Shown here: positions 18,667-27,671 of the stretch, one piece after another
Layout of the letters: each line of letters starts with the position of its first letter
How positions within the stretch are numbered: the stretch's first letter is position 1
Assembly: GCA_009909005.1 (NCBI GenBank)
Contig: JAAAOG010000102.1
Coordinates: 1-32,860, forward strand
Direction: 5' to 3'
Length of the DNA stretch: 32,860 nucleotides
Origin: Alphaproteobacteria bacterium
GTDB taxonomy: Bacteria > Pseudomonadota > Alphaproteobacteria > DSM-16000 > Inquilinaceae
The notes under the pieces: generated by a model
The model's input: the letters and a program-made list of their open reading frames with translations, nothing else
What the model was told of the DNA's origin: nothing
The model's database searches: none
Program-made: the position numbers and the translations under genes

Positions 18667-21600
18667 GCGGCGGCTGGCAGGCCCAGCGCAACGCCCTGCG
18701 GCGCAGCCGGCGCCGTCGCCTCGCCGCGGCGCTCCGGCAGGTGCCGCTCGCCGGCCGGCTCGACCCCGCCCTGCTGTTGTTGGTTGTTCTGGGGCTCGGC
18801 CTTGCCGCGGGGACCGGCTGGCTGGCGGCGGAGGCCGTGGCCCGGCTGGGGCTGTTCGAGCCGCCGCTGCTGCGCGTGGTTCCCGACGATCGGTTGCTGG
18901 CCAATCTGCGCGACGGGCTCGAGGAAGACCCGCTGACCGCCGCGACCGTGCATGTCCGGGAGTCTGCGCTCTATCTGGCGCAGCAGGACGGGCGGCTTCA
19001 CCGCTACGATCTCGCGACGGGCCTCTGGTCGACCACCCGGCCTTTCGGGCCGGGCTCCGGGCTGGCGGGCCCGGTGACCGCGCTGCGCGCCGGCTGCGGC
19101 GGCGGCGCGGCCGGGAGCGACGCGGACGATTGCGCCGATCCGGAGGTCCTGTGGGCCATGGGGCGCGCAGGCGGCCTGCTCCGGCGCGATGCCGGCGGCT
19201 GGCGGGCCCTGATCCCGGACACCGCCTTTATCGGCCGTGACGGCCAGCCGGTCAGCCATGCCGCACTGACGACGGCGGCCGTCTCCGGCGACGGGCGCCG
19301 GCTTGCCGTCGGAACGCGGACCGGCGACCTCGGGCTCTTCGATATCGACCGCCAGGCCTGGACGCCCCTGCCCGCGGCGGCGGCCGCGATGCTGCCGGAG
19401 GCACCGATCGACCGGCTGCGCTGGTGGCGCGGGCAATTCTGGATCGGCAGCGCGGCCGGCCTGCAGCGCCTGCGCTGGGAAGACGGGATCCTCGCCCTGG
19501 CTCCGGTCGATGGCGTCGACGGGCCGGTGCGCGATCTCGACATCGACGGCCGCGGTGGTCTTATCGTGCTTGAGGATCGTCCGTGCACCAATGGCGCCCC
19601 GGGCTGTCGACGGCTGTCGCGGCTGGGCGAAGCTGGTGAGACGCCCAGCCGGCTGATCGACGAGACGGCGCTGTTCCCGGACCTGGACCTCGCCGGTCTG
19701 GTCATGGCCGGGCGCCAGGCCGGCACCGTCGTCGTGATGGGCCAGGCCGGTGTGCACCGCTACGACCTCGCCACCCATGGCTGGCGACGGCTCGACCGGC
19801 GCCCGGTCGAGATCGCCCATCGCGGAGCGGCGGACGGCGCGCTCTTCTTCGCCGCCGGTGCGGAGGTCCGGCGGGTGGCCGGCGGCGCTTTGGACGAGAT
19901 CGCCTGGACGTTGCCCGACGGCCGGCCGGTGCAACTGGCGGACGGGCCGGACGGCGCGCTCCTGGCGATGAGCGAGGCCGGCGCGATCCACGCCCTGTGG
20001 CCGGAGGGGGCGGTCGAGACCGTCTTCGATCCGGGCCGCACCGGTCTTGATCCGGGCGGCTTCGACCGGGCCGTCGCGTCGGGCGACCGGGTGCTGCTGC
20101 TCGGCTCCGGCGACGCCCTGCTGCACGACATTGTCCGCCGCACCTATCGCCGCATCCCGGCTCATCGGATTGCGCCCTGGCTCCGGGACCCCGAAACCCG
20201 GCTGCAGGGCTCCGGCGACCATGTCTTTGGCCTGGCCGGACGCGGCGACCGGGTCGAGATCGCGGCGTTCGACCTCGACAATGCCGCCGCGGCGGCGCTC
20301 GCTCCGTTAGGCGAGGGCGATGGCGAGGGGCTGCCGGGCCCGGTCACCGCCGTGCGGGACTGGAACGGGACCGGCCTCTCGCTGATCGACGGCGACGGCA
20401 CCGCGTGGCGGATCGGCGCCGAGGCTTCGGAGGCCTTGACCGGACCGGCCGCGCCGGACCTGGAGCTTGGCGGCCTCCGCGATGTCTGGGCCGGCGAGAG
20501 ACGGCTCTATGCGGCGACCGGAGTGGACCTGCATATCTATGACCTGGACAGGCGGGGCTGGGAGGCGCCGCTTTCCCCGCGCCCCGGGCTCGGCCCGATC
20601 GTCGCGTTGGCCGCGGGCGCGGGCGGGCCGCTCGGCCGCACCGCCGGGGGGCATCTGATTGCCGTCGATCCCCATGGCTTGCATATCGGCGGTCCCGACG
20701 GACTCCCCATGGCCCAGGCGGAGATCAGCGATGTCCGGCGCCATGGCGACGGCCTGTTTCTGGCGGGGGCCGGGCGCGTCGCGCGCTACGACATGGCGGC
20801 CCGGCGCGTCACCGACCGCTGGACGCTGGGCCGGGAGGGCGCGGTGCAGCTGGTCGCGGTGCTGGACGGAAGCCCGGTGTCGCTCTTTGCGGAGCGGCTG
20901 TGGATCGGCCGGCGCCCGGTGCCGGGGAGCGGCGATCCGGTCAGCCAGGCCTTCGTGCATGAGGAGCATCTCTGGACGGTCCGTCGTGCCGCCGGGGGCG
21001 GCGGGGCGGGCGGCGGGCATCGCTATCTCATGGGGCATCCGATCGGTGCGCCGCTCTCCGGCAGCCCGACCTGCCTGTTCCGGCAGCCGCGTACCGGGCC
21101 GGAGGCCACCCGGATCGTCCATGCGGCGGAGATCGGGCCGGACCGTCTGGCGGTCCTCACCAATGCCGGGCTGTGGGTCTACAGCGAGACGGGCCGGACC
21201 TGGCAGCGCATGATCCTTGCCGGCCGGCCCGACGAGGACATGCCGGCGCGTCCGACCGACCGGCTCTGGCGTCTCGGCGATGACCTGGCGCTGGTGCGCG
21301 GCGCGCCCGGCGCCCGGGCGATCGATCTGGTCGGCATCGCGGCGATCCCGAGCCCCGACAGTTGCGCGACCGGGCCGATGCGGGTGCCGGCCGCGCATAT
21401 CGGCGCGCGGGCCGTGGCGGTGGACCCCGGGAGCGGCACCCTGGCCTGGCTGGCGGCGGATGGCGCGGTCCGGCGCCGGCAGCACGGTGAGGTGCGGACC
21501 GTTCTGCCGCCATCGACACCGGGCCCGCGGGCCGGCGATTTGCGCCGGCTGTTCCTGAGGCCGCAGCGGCTCTACGCCACGACCGACGACGCCGTCTGGG

Positions 21601-24600
21601 CCTATGACCGAGTGCAGCGGACCTGGACGCGCCATGCGCTGGCGCTGAACGGCCGGACGCTCGCGGCCGCGGACGACCTTGTTCTGCATGCGGATGCCGA
21701 AGGCTCCCGGGAAACCGTGACCGCCACGCTTCCCGACGGGGGTGCGGCGGTCGGCACGCTCGACCCGGCGCCGGCGGCGGGGCCGGTCGCGCTGGAGCGG
21801 GTCGAGGTGCCGGACATCGCCCCATTCGGCGCGGGGGCGGCGGCGCTGATGGATGTCCAGCAGCGCAACGGGCTGTGGATGTTCCTGCTGCCCGACCGGC
21901 TGAAGGCCCTGCATCCCGACGGCCTGGTCTGGGCGCCCGACCTCATCTTCCCGGGGCCCGACGAGAGCCGGCGGCTGGGCACCATCGCCGGCCACCTGGT
22001 GGTCGAGGCGGATGAGGGGCGGACCTGGTGGATCGGCCGGCCGGGCGGTTTTCGGGGCTTCGGCGACAGCTTCCCGGCGGGTCGGGTCTTCCATCACTAC
22101 CGCCTGCAGCCGGAGGAACGGACGCTGCTCGCCGGCGACCCCGCGATCGGGGTGGTGCGCCTGCGGCCCGACGGCACGCGGCTGACCTGTCCGCTCGGCG
22201 GCGAGACCCTGGTCTGCGCGCCGCCCGCCGGCCCCGACATCCCATCCGACCACGACGGCGGGCCGGGCGCCTCCGCCCCGGGCGAGGGGCTGCCGGCGGA
22301 TACCGGAGAGGTCCTGGTTCCGGGTGCGCCTCTCGACACGAGCTGGCTCGACTGGGAGCGCGAGACCCGGCGGTTCCGCCTGCGCACCACGGCGGGCCAA
22401 GTGAGTCTGGCGCCGGCGGACCTGATCCGCGAGGGGCGGCTGATCTTCGGCGTGCCGGGCCGGGTGCTGGCCGACCGGCCCGATCTGCTGCACCACGCCA
22501 ATCCGCATGGGGTCTGGACGTTCGCCGCCTCGGCGCTCGATCTCGACAGCGCCGATATGCTGGTCCGGCTGACCGACCTCGGCGAACCGGTGGCGATGGC
22601 GCATGACGCCGTTGTGACCGCCACGGGCTGGCTGCCGCCCGGCCGCGACGCGGTGGTGCCGGGTCCGGCACCGCGGCGCCTGCGCCTCGGCGACGCGGTG
22701 CTGGAGGAGGATATCCGGGCCCGGCGGGTGCACGGCCGGATGACCGGCGAGGGGGAGGCGGAGGGCGTCCCGGCCTTCGCACCGGAGGGCGGCTTTGCCT
22801 GGGATATCCGCCGCGGCCTCGCCTTCGAGGACGGGCAGCTGGTGCTGGAGACGGCCGCCGGCCGCGTGCCGACCGACGCCCTGCGCCGGCAACCCCCGCC
22901 GACAGCCGGGACGCCGGAGGCGGAGCCCGGGACCCTGGTCGACAGCCCCCGCCGGCGCTGGCAGCGCAGCGAGGCCGGTGTCGCGATCAGCCGGCGGGGC
23001 GATCCGTCCGGCCTCGCCCTCGCCCTCGCCCTCGACCTCGACCGTGAGAATGGGCTCGGCTTTGCGGACGACCGGCTGGTGAGTGCCGCGGCGCATGATG
23101 GGCGATTGATGCTCCTGACGGAGGCGGCACTGATCGAGGCCCCGCGCGCCGCCGCCCTGTCCGGCGACACCGCCATCCGCCGCCCGCCGGAGCCGGCCGG
23201 GACGCGTCTGGCGGCGCTCCCCGGCCCGGATGGTGTGACCCGGCTCTATGCGTCCGGCCCCGGCGAGACGCGCGTCTGGTCCGCCGAGGCCGGCCGGTTC
23301 GCGCCGGTGCCGGCTGAGGAGGACCCGACCCGCCGGCGCCTGCTCGCCGAGACCGGGCGGCTGCGCGTCAGCCTGGCGGAGGGCCGGATCGAGACGGACC
23401 TGCGCCTGATCGACCCGGAGACGGGAGAGGCGCGCTGGCGGCCGATCGCGCTCGAGGACGGCCGCTTCGCCTTCGATCGGGTGACGGCCGTCGCGACGAC
23501 GCCGGCCCATGTCTTCGTCGGCAGCCCGGCCGGCCTTCAGGTCTATGCCCGCGGGGCCGGCTTCGCCCTCGGCGCCATGGTCCGGCTGACGGATCTGCCG
23601 TCCGGCCCCGACGGCGTGCCCGACCCCGGCGCTGCGCGGCTTGCGGTGCCGGAGGGCGATGCCGGGACAGTCCGGATCGATCTGCCGGGACGCTGCCTGG
23701 CGACGGCCGACGGCGCAGCCTTCCGCCCCTGTCCGGAGGCCGTCGCCACGGCGCCGGCGGCGCGGGGAAGCGGGCCGCTCTGGCGCTGGCACCGCGATCC
23801 GGAAGAGGGGCCCGTGGGCCGTTATCGTGATCCCGAGGGCCGGCCGTTCGGCCCGCCGGTCCGTCTCCTCGACGGCCGCTTTCCGCATGACCGGCTGCAC
23901 GACGTCCTTGCCTGCGGCGACCGCTCCGCGGCGATCTGGCAGGATGGCCGTCTGTCGCTGCATCGCGGACCGCGCCTGTCGCTGCGGCCGGGGATGGCCG
24001 TTTTCGACCGGGGCGGGTCCCGGCCGGAGGCCCTGCTTTGCCGGCGCGCGCCGGCCGCCGGCCCGGGCAGCCCGCCCGGGGCCGGGCTCTATGCGCGCTT
24101 CGCCGACGGCAGCCTGGCGCGCCTCGCCGCCGACGGGCCGGTGCCCGTTGCACCGGAGCAGGCGGCGCGGCTCGATCCTCCCACGGATCAGCGGCTGGTG
24201 TTCGCGCGCGGCCGGCTGCGGCTGCCGGCGGCGGAGGCTTCGGCGTCCCGGCGCTTCCAGCACCGCGGAGAGGACGGAGGCTGGCAGGACCTGCGCTGGT
24301 CCGGCGACCGGCTGGCGATCGACCGGCCGGAGGCCATCGCCTATGGCCATGGCCGGGTCTGGCTGGCGACGGCGGACGGGCTGGTGGCGCTGCGGCTGCA
24401 GCGCGGGACCGGGCTGCGCCTCGACCCCGAGACCATGCGGCGGGTGGCGTTGCCAAGCGCCGGGTCCTGCCGGGTGAGCGATCTGCGGATTCCGGAGCCG
24501 GGGACGGCGATCCTGCGCTGCAACGGCTCCAGCGATGCCGTGTTCCGGGTGTCGTTGACCGAGGCGGGCGGGGTGCAGCGGCTCGACGCCGATCCCTTCG

Positions 24601-25823
24601 CCGGGACGGTGCTCATCACGCCCGAGCGCCCGGGCGACTGGCAATGGACGCTGGACGATCGCCGGGAGGGCAGGCCGGGGAACGTCGCCATCACGCATCG
24701 GGGGGAGGCCGTCGACCTGGCCCGTGGCCGCTTCGACTTCGACGGGATCGTCAGCCTTGCCGCGCCGGACGGCGGCGGTCTCCATGCCGCGACCGCAGCC
24801 GGTCGGTGGGTCCGGGCGGCGGATGGGGATTTCTCGCTGCCGGCCCTGCACCGGCCGCAGGCCGGCAACGCCGTGGCGGCGGTCAGCCGGGTGACTGTCG
24901 TGCGGCGCGATGGAGAGAGGCGGCTTTGCCTCTCGGGGGCCGGCGGAGAGGCGGTGCCGGTCGACGCCTCGGGGGACATCGGCGGGCGCCTCCAGGGCTG
25001 CCCGGACGATCTCGGCAGCGACGGGCTCTGGGCCTATGCGCAGTCGCCGGACGGCGGGCTGGAGATCACCGCCGCGGGCCGGGCCGGCCGCTCGGCGGAA
25101 CGGCGGCTGGTTGCGGGGCGTTTCTCCGACGGCCGGGCGACAGGGCTGCCGGTGCCCGTCGGGTCGGGCGAAGGTCCGGCGGAAACGCTGGTGCCGACGG
25201 CCGCCGGCGTGCTGGTCTTCGGGGCGGAGGGCCGCCCGGCAGGGCTCTACGCGCCGCCATTTCCGGGGCTGGCGGAAGCAGCGGTGCCGCGCGCCGTCGC
25301 TGCACTGCCCGGCGAGGGGCCCGTCTATCCGGCGGACAGCGGCCTGCGCGCCCTTGAGAGCGGCCGGCCGATCGCCTGTCCCCGGCTTGCGGCCCTGGCC
25401 GCGTCCCTGCCGCCCGACGCGACGGTCCGCGAGCTTGCCCCCGCGCCGGACGGCCGGCTGCGGGTGGCCTGGCAGCGGCCGGGAAGCCACCGGGCGGCGT
25501 GGGCGCTGGCCGGCTGTGCGACCGGCGGCCCGCCCGATCTCCGCACGATCCGGCTGGATGCGAGCCAGTGGCGGCACTTCGTCGCGAACCGGGAGGATTG
25601 GGGCGATCCGCCGGCCGGTCTGGCGGTGTCGATCGATCCGCGGCGGGTCACCATCCGCTCGGCCGGCGGCATCATCGCCGTGGATGTGCCCGGAGCACGA
25701 CCCCTGCTGGCCGTCCTGCCGGCCGGACGGACGCTCTATCTGGTGACGCCGGAGGACATCCACGCCCTGGCTCTGCCGACGGCCCTGGTGGCGACCTTCC
25801 GGACGGCGGCCGCTCCGCCATGA
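18663..25823 (+). CDS. Giant membrane-anchored multi-beta-propeller-like protein (2386 aa)
   Basis: An uninterrupted 7.16-kb gene. GGGAGGG (18651-18657) precedes the GTG at 18663. An Arg-rich N-terminus (R-R-S-R-R-R-R) followed by one hydrophobic helix (residues ~35-57) predicts a signal anchor with the remaining ~2325 residues in the periplasm. Many strand-rich repeats follow, of the kind L-Y-x-A-x-x-x-G-x-x-x-Y-D-L-x-x-x-x-W, for example around residues 103-122, 365-380 and 628-645, resembling Reg_prop/PQQ/WD-type propeller blades. From ~1225 on, a second motif recurs with W near its start, then G-R-F-x-x-D-R and V-x-x-A-T-x-x-G-L (near 1227, 1434, 1591, 1706, 1872, 1990). At 40-50 residues per blade this would make several propellers. 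No catalytic motif is recognisable, so a scaffold, sensor or binding role is inferred. The stop overlaps the gluQ start (ATGA). Confidence 0.85.
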   Translation: MSGGWQAQRNALRRSRRRRLAAALRQVPLAGRLDPALLLLVVLGLGLAAGTGWLAAEAVARLGLFEPPLLRVVPDDRLLANLRDGLEEDPLTAATVHVRESALYLAQQDGRLHRYDLATGLWSTTRPFGPGSGLAGPVTALRAGCGGGAAGSDADDCADPEVLWAMGRAGGLLRRDAGGWRALIPDTAFIGRDGQPVSHAALTTAAVSGDGRRLAVGTRTGDLGLFDIDRQAWTPLPAAAAAMLPEAPIDRLRWWRGQFWIGSAAGLQRLRWEDGILALAPVDGVDGPVRDLDIDGRGGLIVLEDRPCTNGAPGCRRLSRLGEAGETPSRLIDETALFPDLDLAGLVMAGRQAGTVVVMGQAGVHRYDLATHGWRRLDRRPVEIAHRGAADGALFFAAGAEVRRVAGGALDEIAWTLPDGRPVQLADGPDGALLAMSEAGAIHALWPEGAVETVFDPGRTGLDPGGFDRAVASGDRVLLLGSGDALLHDIVRRTYRRIPAHRIAPWLRDPETRLQGSGDHVFGLAGRGDRVEIAAFDLDNAAAAALAPLGEGDGEGLPGPVTAVRDWNGTGLSLIDGDGTAWRIGAEASEALTGPAAPDLELGGLRDVWAGERRLYAATGVDLHIYDLDRRGWEAPLSPRPGLGPIVALAAGAGGPLGRTAGGHLIAVDPHGLHIGGPDGLPMAQAEISDVRRHGDGLFLAGAGRVARYDMAARRVTDRWTLGREGAVQLVAVLDGSPVSLFAERLWIGRRPVPGSGDPVSQAFVHEEHLWTVRRAAGGGGAGGGHRYLMGHPIGAPLSGSPTCLFRQPRTGPEATRIVHAAEIGPDRLAVLTNAGLWVYSETGRTWQRMILAGRPDEDMPARPTDRLWRLGDDLALVRGAPGARAIDLVGIAAIPSPDSCATGPMRVPAAHIGARAVAVDPGSGTLAWLAADGAVRRRQHGEVRTVLPPSTPGPRAGDLRRLFLRPQRLYATTDDAVWAYDRVQRTWTRHALALNGRTLAAADDLVLHADAEGSRETVTATLPDGGAAVGTLDPAPAAGPVALERVEVPDIAPFGAGAAALMDVQQRNGLWMFLLPDRLKALHPDGLVWAPDLIFPGPDESRRLGTIAGHLVVEADEGRTWWIGRPGGFRGFGDSFPAGRVFHHYRLQPEERTLLAGDPAIGVVRLRPDGTRLTCPLGGETLVCAPPAGPDIPSDHDGGPGASAPGEGLPADTGEVLVPGAPLDTSWLDWERETRRFRLRTTAGQVSLAPADLIREGRLIFGVPGRVLADRPDLLHHANPHGVWTFAASALDLDSADMLVRLTDLGEPVAMAHDAVVTATGWLPPGRDAVVPGPAPRRLRLGDAVLEEDIRARRVHGRMTGEGEAEGVPAFAPEGGFAWDIRRGLAFEDGQLVLETAAGRVPTDALRRQPPPTAGTPEAEPGTLVDSPRRRWQRSEAGVAISRRGDPSGLALALALDLDRENGLGFADDRLVSAAAHDGRLMLLTEAALIEAPRAAALSGDTAIRRPPEPAGTRLAALPGPDGVTRLYASGPGETRVWSAEAGRFAPVPAEEDPTRRRLLAETGRLRVSLAEGRIETDLRLIDPETGEARWRPIALEDGRFAFDRVTAVATTPAHVFVGSPAGLQVYARGAGFALGAMVRLTDLPSGPDGVPDPGAARLAVPEGDAGTVRIDLPGRCLATADGAAFRPCPEAVATAPAARGSGPLWRWHRDPEEGPVGRYRDPEGRPFGPPVRLLDGRFPHDRLHDVLACGDRSAAIWQDGRLSLHRGPRLSLRPGMAVFDRGGSRPEALLCRRAPAAGPGSPPGAGLYARFADGSLARLAADGPVPVAPEQAARLDPPTDQRLVFARGRLRLPAAEASASRRFQHRGEDGGWQDLRWSGDRLAIDRPEAIAYGHGRVWLATADGLVALRLQRGTGLRLDPETMRRVALPSAGSCRVSDLRIPEPGTAILRCNGSSDAVFRVSLTEAGGVQRLDADPFAGTVLITPERPGDWQWTLDDRREGRPGNVAITHRGEAVDLARGRFDFDGIVSLAAPDGGGLHAATAAGRWVRAADGDFSLPALHRPQAGNAVAAVSRVTVVRRDGERRLCLSGAGGEAVPVDASGDIGGRLQGCPDDLGSDGLWAYAQSPDGGLEITAAGRAGRSAERRLVAGRFSDGRATGLPVPVGSGEGPAETLVPTAAGVLVFGAEGRPAGLYAPPFPGLAEAAVPRAVAALPGEGPVYPADSGLRALESGRPIACPRLAALAASLPPDATVRELAPAPDGRLRVAWQRPGSHRAAWALAGCATGGPPDLRTIRLDASQWRHFVANREDWGDPPAGLAVSIDPRRVTIRSAGGIIAVDVPGARPLLAVLPAGRTLYLVTPEDIHALALPTALVATFRTAAAPP

Positions 25824-26689
25824 GCGTCGTCACCCGCTTCGCCCCCAGTCCGACCGGCCTCCTGCATCTCGGCCATGCCTATTCCGCCTGGGTCGGCTGG
25901 CAGGCGGCCCGGGCCGCGGGCGGGCGGTTTCTGCTGCGGATCGAGGATATCGACCCGGGGCGCTGCCGGCCGGAATACGACGCCGCCATCCGCGAAGACC
26001 TGGCCTGGCTGGGGCTCGGCTGGGACGGCCCGGTGCTGCGCCAGTCGGACCGCCTGGCGGCCTATGCCGAGGCGCTGCAGCGCTTGTCCGATCTCGGCGT
26101 GCTTTATCCGTGCTTCTGCACGCGCAAGGACATCCAGGCGGAGATCGCCCGGCTCGGCCAGGCGCCGCACGGGCCGGACGGGCCGCTTTATCCGGGCACC
26201 TGCCGCCATCTCGACCCGGCGGAGCGGGAGGCCCGGCTGGCGCGCGGCGAGGCGCATGCCGTGCGCCTCGATGTCGGGCTGGCGGACCGGCTGGCCGGCC
26301 CGCTCGCCTGGCACGACCATGAGGAGGGCCGGCAGACCGCCCGGCCGGCGCTGCTGGGCGACGTGATCCTGGCCCGCAAGGACAGCCCGGCCAGCTATCA
26401 TCTGAGCGTGGTGGTCGACGATGCCGCGCAGGGCGTCACCCTGGTGACGCGCGGGCGGGATCTCTTCCATGCCACCCATCTGCACCGGCTGCTGCAGGCG
26501 CTGCTCGGCTATGCCGTGCCGCTCTATCATCATCACGGGCTGATCACCGACGAAGCGGGACGGCGTCTCGCCAAGCGCAGCGATGCCGCGGCGTTGCGGG
26601 CCCTTCGCGCGGCCGGGGCCAGCCCGGCCGAAATCCGCGCCCGCCTCGAACGCGGCACGGACCTCAGCGCCGCACCGGCCGGCCGGTGA
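25820..26689 (+). CDS. gluQ: Glutamyl-Q tRNA(Asp) synthetase (GluQRS)
   Basis: A truncated glutamyl-tRNA synthetase paralogue that attaches glutamate to the queuosine at position 34 of tRNA-Asp, without an anticodon-binding domain. The 289-residue length is that of the family. Class I motifs are present: F-A-P-S-P-T-G-L-L-H16-L-G-H19 (HIGH) and L-A-K-R-S (KMSKS equivalent) near the end. R-I-E-D-I-D-P is the family's glutamate-binding stretch. The zinc site is C98-F-C100 ... Y124-x3-C128, characteristic of GluQRS. The ATG overlaps the stop of the giant gene by four bases, which is unusual company for this enzyme and implies co-translation. Its 3' end overlaps the end of the opposite-strand aldo/keto reductase gene by 26 bases. 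Confidence 0.95.
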   Translation: MSVVTRFAPSPTGLLHLGHAYSAWVGWQAARAAGGRFLLRIEDIDPGRCRPEYDAAIREDLAWLGLGWDGPVLRQSDRLAAYAEALQRLSDLGVLYPCFCTRKDIQAEIARLGQAPHGPDGPLYPGTCRHLDPAEREARLARGEAHAVRLDVGLADRLAGPLAWHDHEEGRQTARPALLGDVILARKDSPASYHLSVVVDDAAQGVTLVTRGRDLFHATHLHRLLQALLGYAVPLYHHHGLITDEAGRRLAKRSDAAALRALRAAGASPAEIRARLERGTDLSAAPAGR

Positions 26690-27671
26690 TGGGATAGCGC
26701 GGGTCGCTGTAGCCCGGCGTCGAGGGATGGCCGGGCGCCACCAGCCGGTCGATCAGGGCCTCGTCCTCCTCCGAAAAGGCATGCTCGAGAGCGCCGAGAT
26801 AGTCCTGCCATTGTTCGACCGTCCGCGGCCCGGCGATGACGCTGGTGACCAGCGGATTGTTGAGCACCCAGAGCACGGCGAACCGGGCCGGAGTCATGCC
26901 GCGGCTCTCGGCGTGGTCCTTGATCGTCCGGGCGAGGAGGAGCGACTCGCGGCGGAATTCGGTCTCCATCATCCGCGCGTCGCGGCGGCCGGCGCGGCTG
27001 TCGGCCGGCGGCGCCGCGTCGACCTCGTATTTGCCGGTCAGCACGCCGCGGGCGACCGGCGAATAGGGCACGACGCCGATGCCGTAATGGCCGCAGGCCG
27101 GCAGATAGTCGACCTCCGGCATGCGGTTCATGGCGTTGTAATAGGGCTGGGCGGCGATTGGCCGGGGCACGCCCAGCGCGTCGGCCAGGCGCACCATCTC
27201 GCCGATCTGCCAGCCGAAGAAGTTTGAGAATCCCCAATGCAGCACCTTGCCGGCGCGGATGATGTCGCCCAGCGCCGCGATGGTTTCCTCCAGCGGCGTC
27301 CGGCGGTCGGCGAGGTGCAGGTACCAGAGGTCGACATAATCGGTGCCGAGCCGGCGCAGGCTGGCGTCGATGGCATGGCGCAGCCAGCGGCGCGACAGCC
27401 CGCCCGTATCCGGGTCGTCGCCGACGCGGTTGCCGACCTTGGTCGCCAGCACCCAGCGCCGCCGCTCCGGCGCGATGAGCCGGCCGACGATCCGCTCGGA
27501 CAGGCCGCCGGCATATTGATCGGCCGTGTCGAGGAAATTGATCCCGGCCGCGCGGGCCATGCCGAGCATGCGGGCGGCGGTGTGCCCGTCGGTCGGCCCG
27601 CCCACCATCATGGTGCCGAGGCAGAGCCGCGACACCCACACGCCGCTCTTCCCCAGCTGACGCGCGCTCAT
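26664..27671 (-). CDS. Aldo/keto reductase
   Basis: An NADPH-dependent (alpha/beta)8-barrel oxidoreductase, 335 residues. It starts M-S-A-R-Q-L-G-K-S-G-V-W-V-S-R-L-C-L-G-T and has the complete catalytic tetrad D48, Y53 (D-T-A-D-Q-Y), K78 (A-T-K-V-G) and H119 (W-Y-L-H). The C-terminal cofactor part contains Y-S-P-V-A-R-G-V-L-T-G-K and V-I-A-G-P-R-T-V-E-Q. Overall it resembles the YajO/YhdN-type group that reduces small aldehydes; the true substrate is unknown. Its ATG overlaps the TGA of the upstream GH13 gene (ATGA, 27668-27671), so the two are translationally coupled and may act on related sugar or aldehyde compounds. The 3' end overlaps gluQ on the other strand. Confidence 0.94.
   Translation of the reverse strand: MSARQLGKSGVWVSRLCLGTMMVGGPTDGHTAARMLGMARAAGINFLDTADQYAGGLSERIVGRLIAPERRRWVLATKVGNRVGDDPDTGGLSRRWLRHAIDASLRRLGTDYVDLWYLHLADRRTPLEETIAALGDIIRAGKVLHWGFSNFFGWQIGEMVRLADALGVPRPIAAQPYYNAMNRMPEVDYLPACGHYGIGVVPYSPVARGVLTGKYEVDAAPPADSRAGRRDARMMETEFRRESLLLARTIKDHAESRGMTPARFAVLWVLNNPLVTSVIAGPRTVEQWQDYLGALEHAFSEEDEALIDRLVAPGHPSTPGYSDPRYPITGRPVRR

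Noticed and set aside
20307-25763. 1818-codon open frame on the minus strand, antisense to the giant gene
   Set aside because: It is a shadow produced by the very GC-rich codon usage of the plus-strand gene. The translation is Arg/Gln/Pro/His-rich without folds or a Shine-Dalgarno, while the plus frame has repeats, a membrane anchor and coupled starts.
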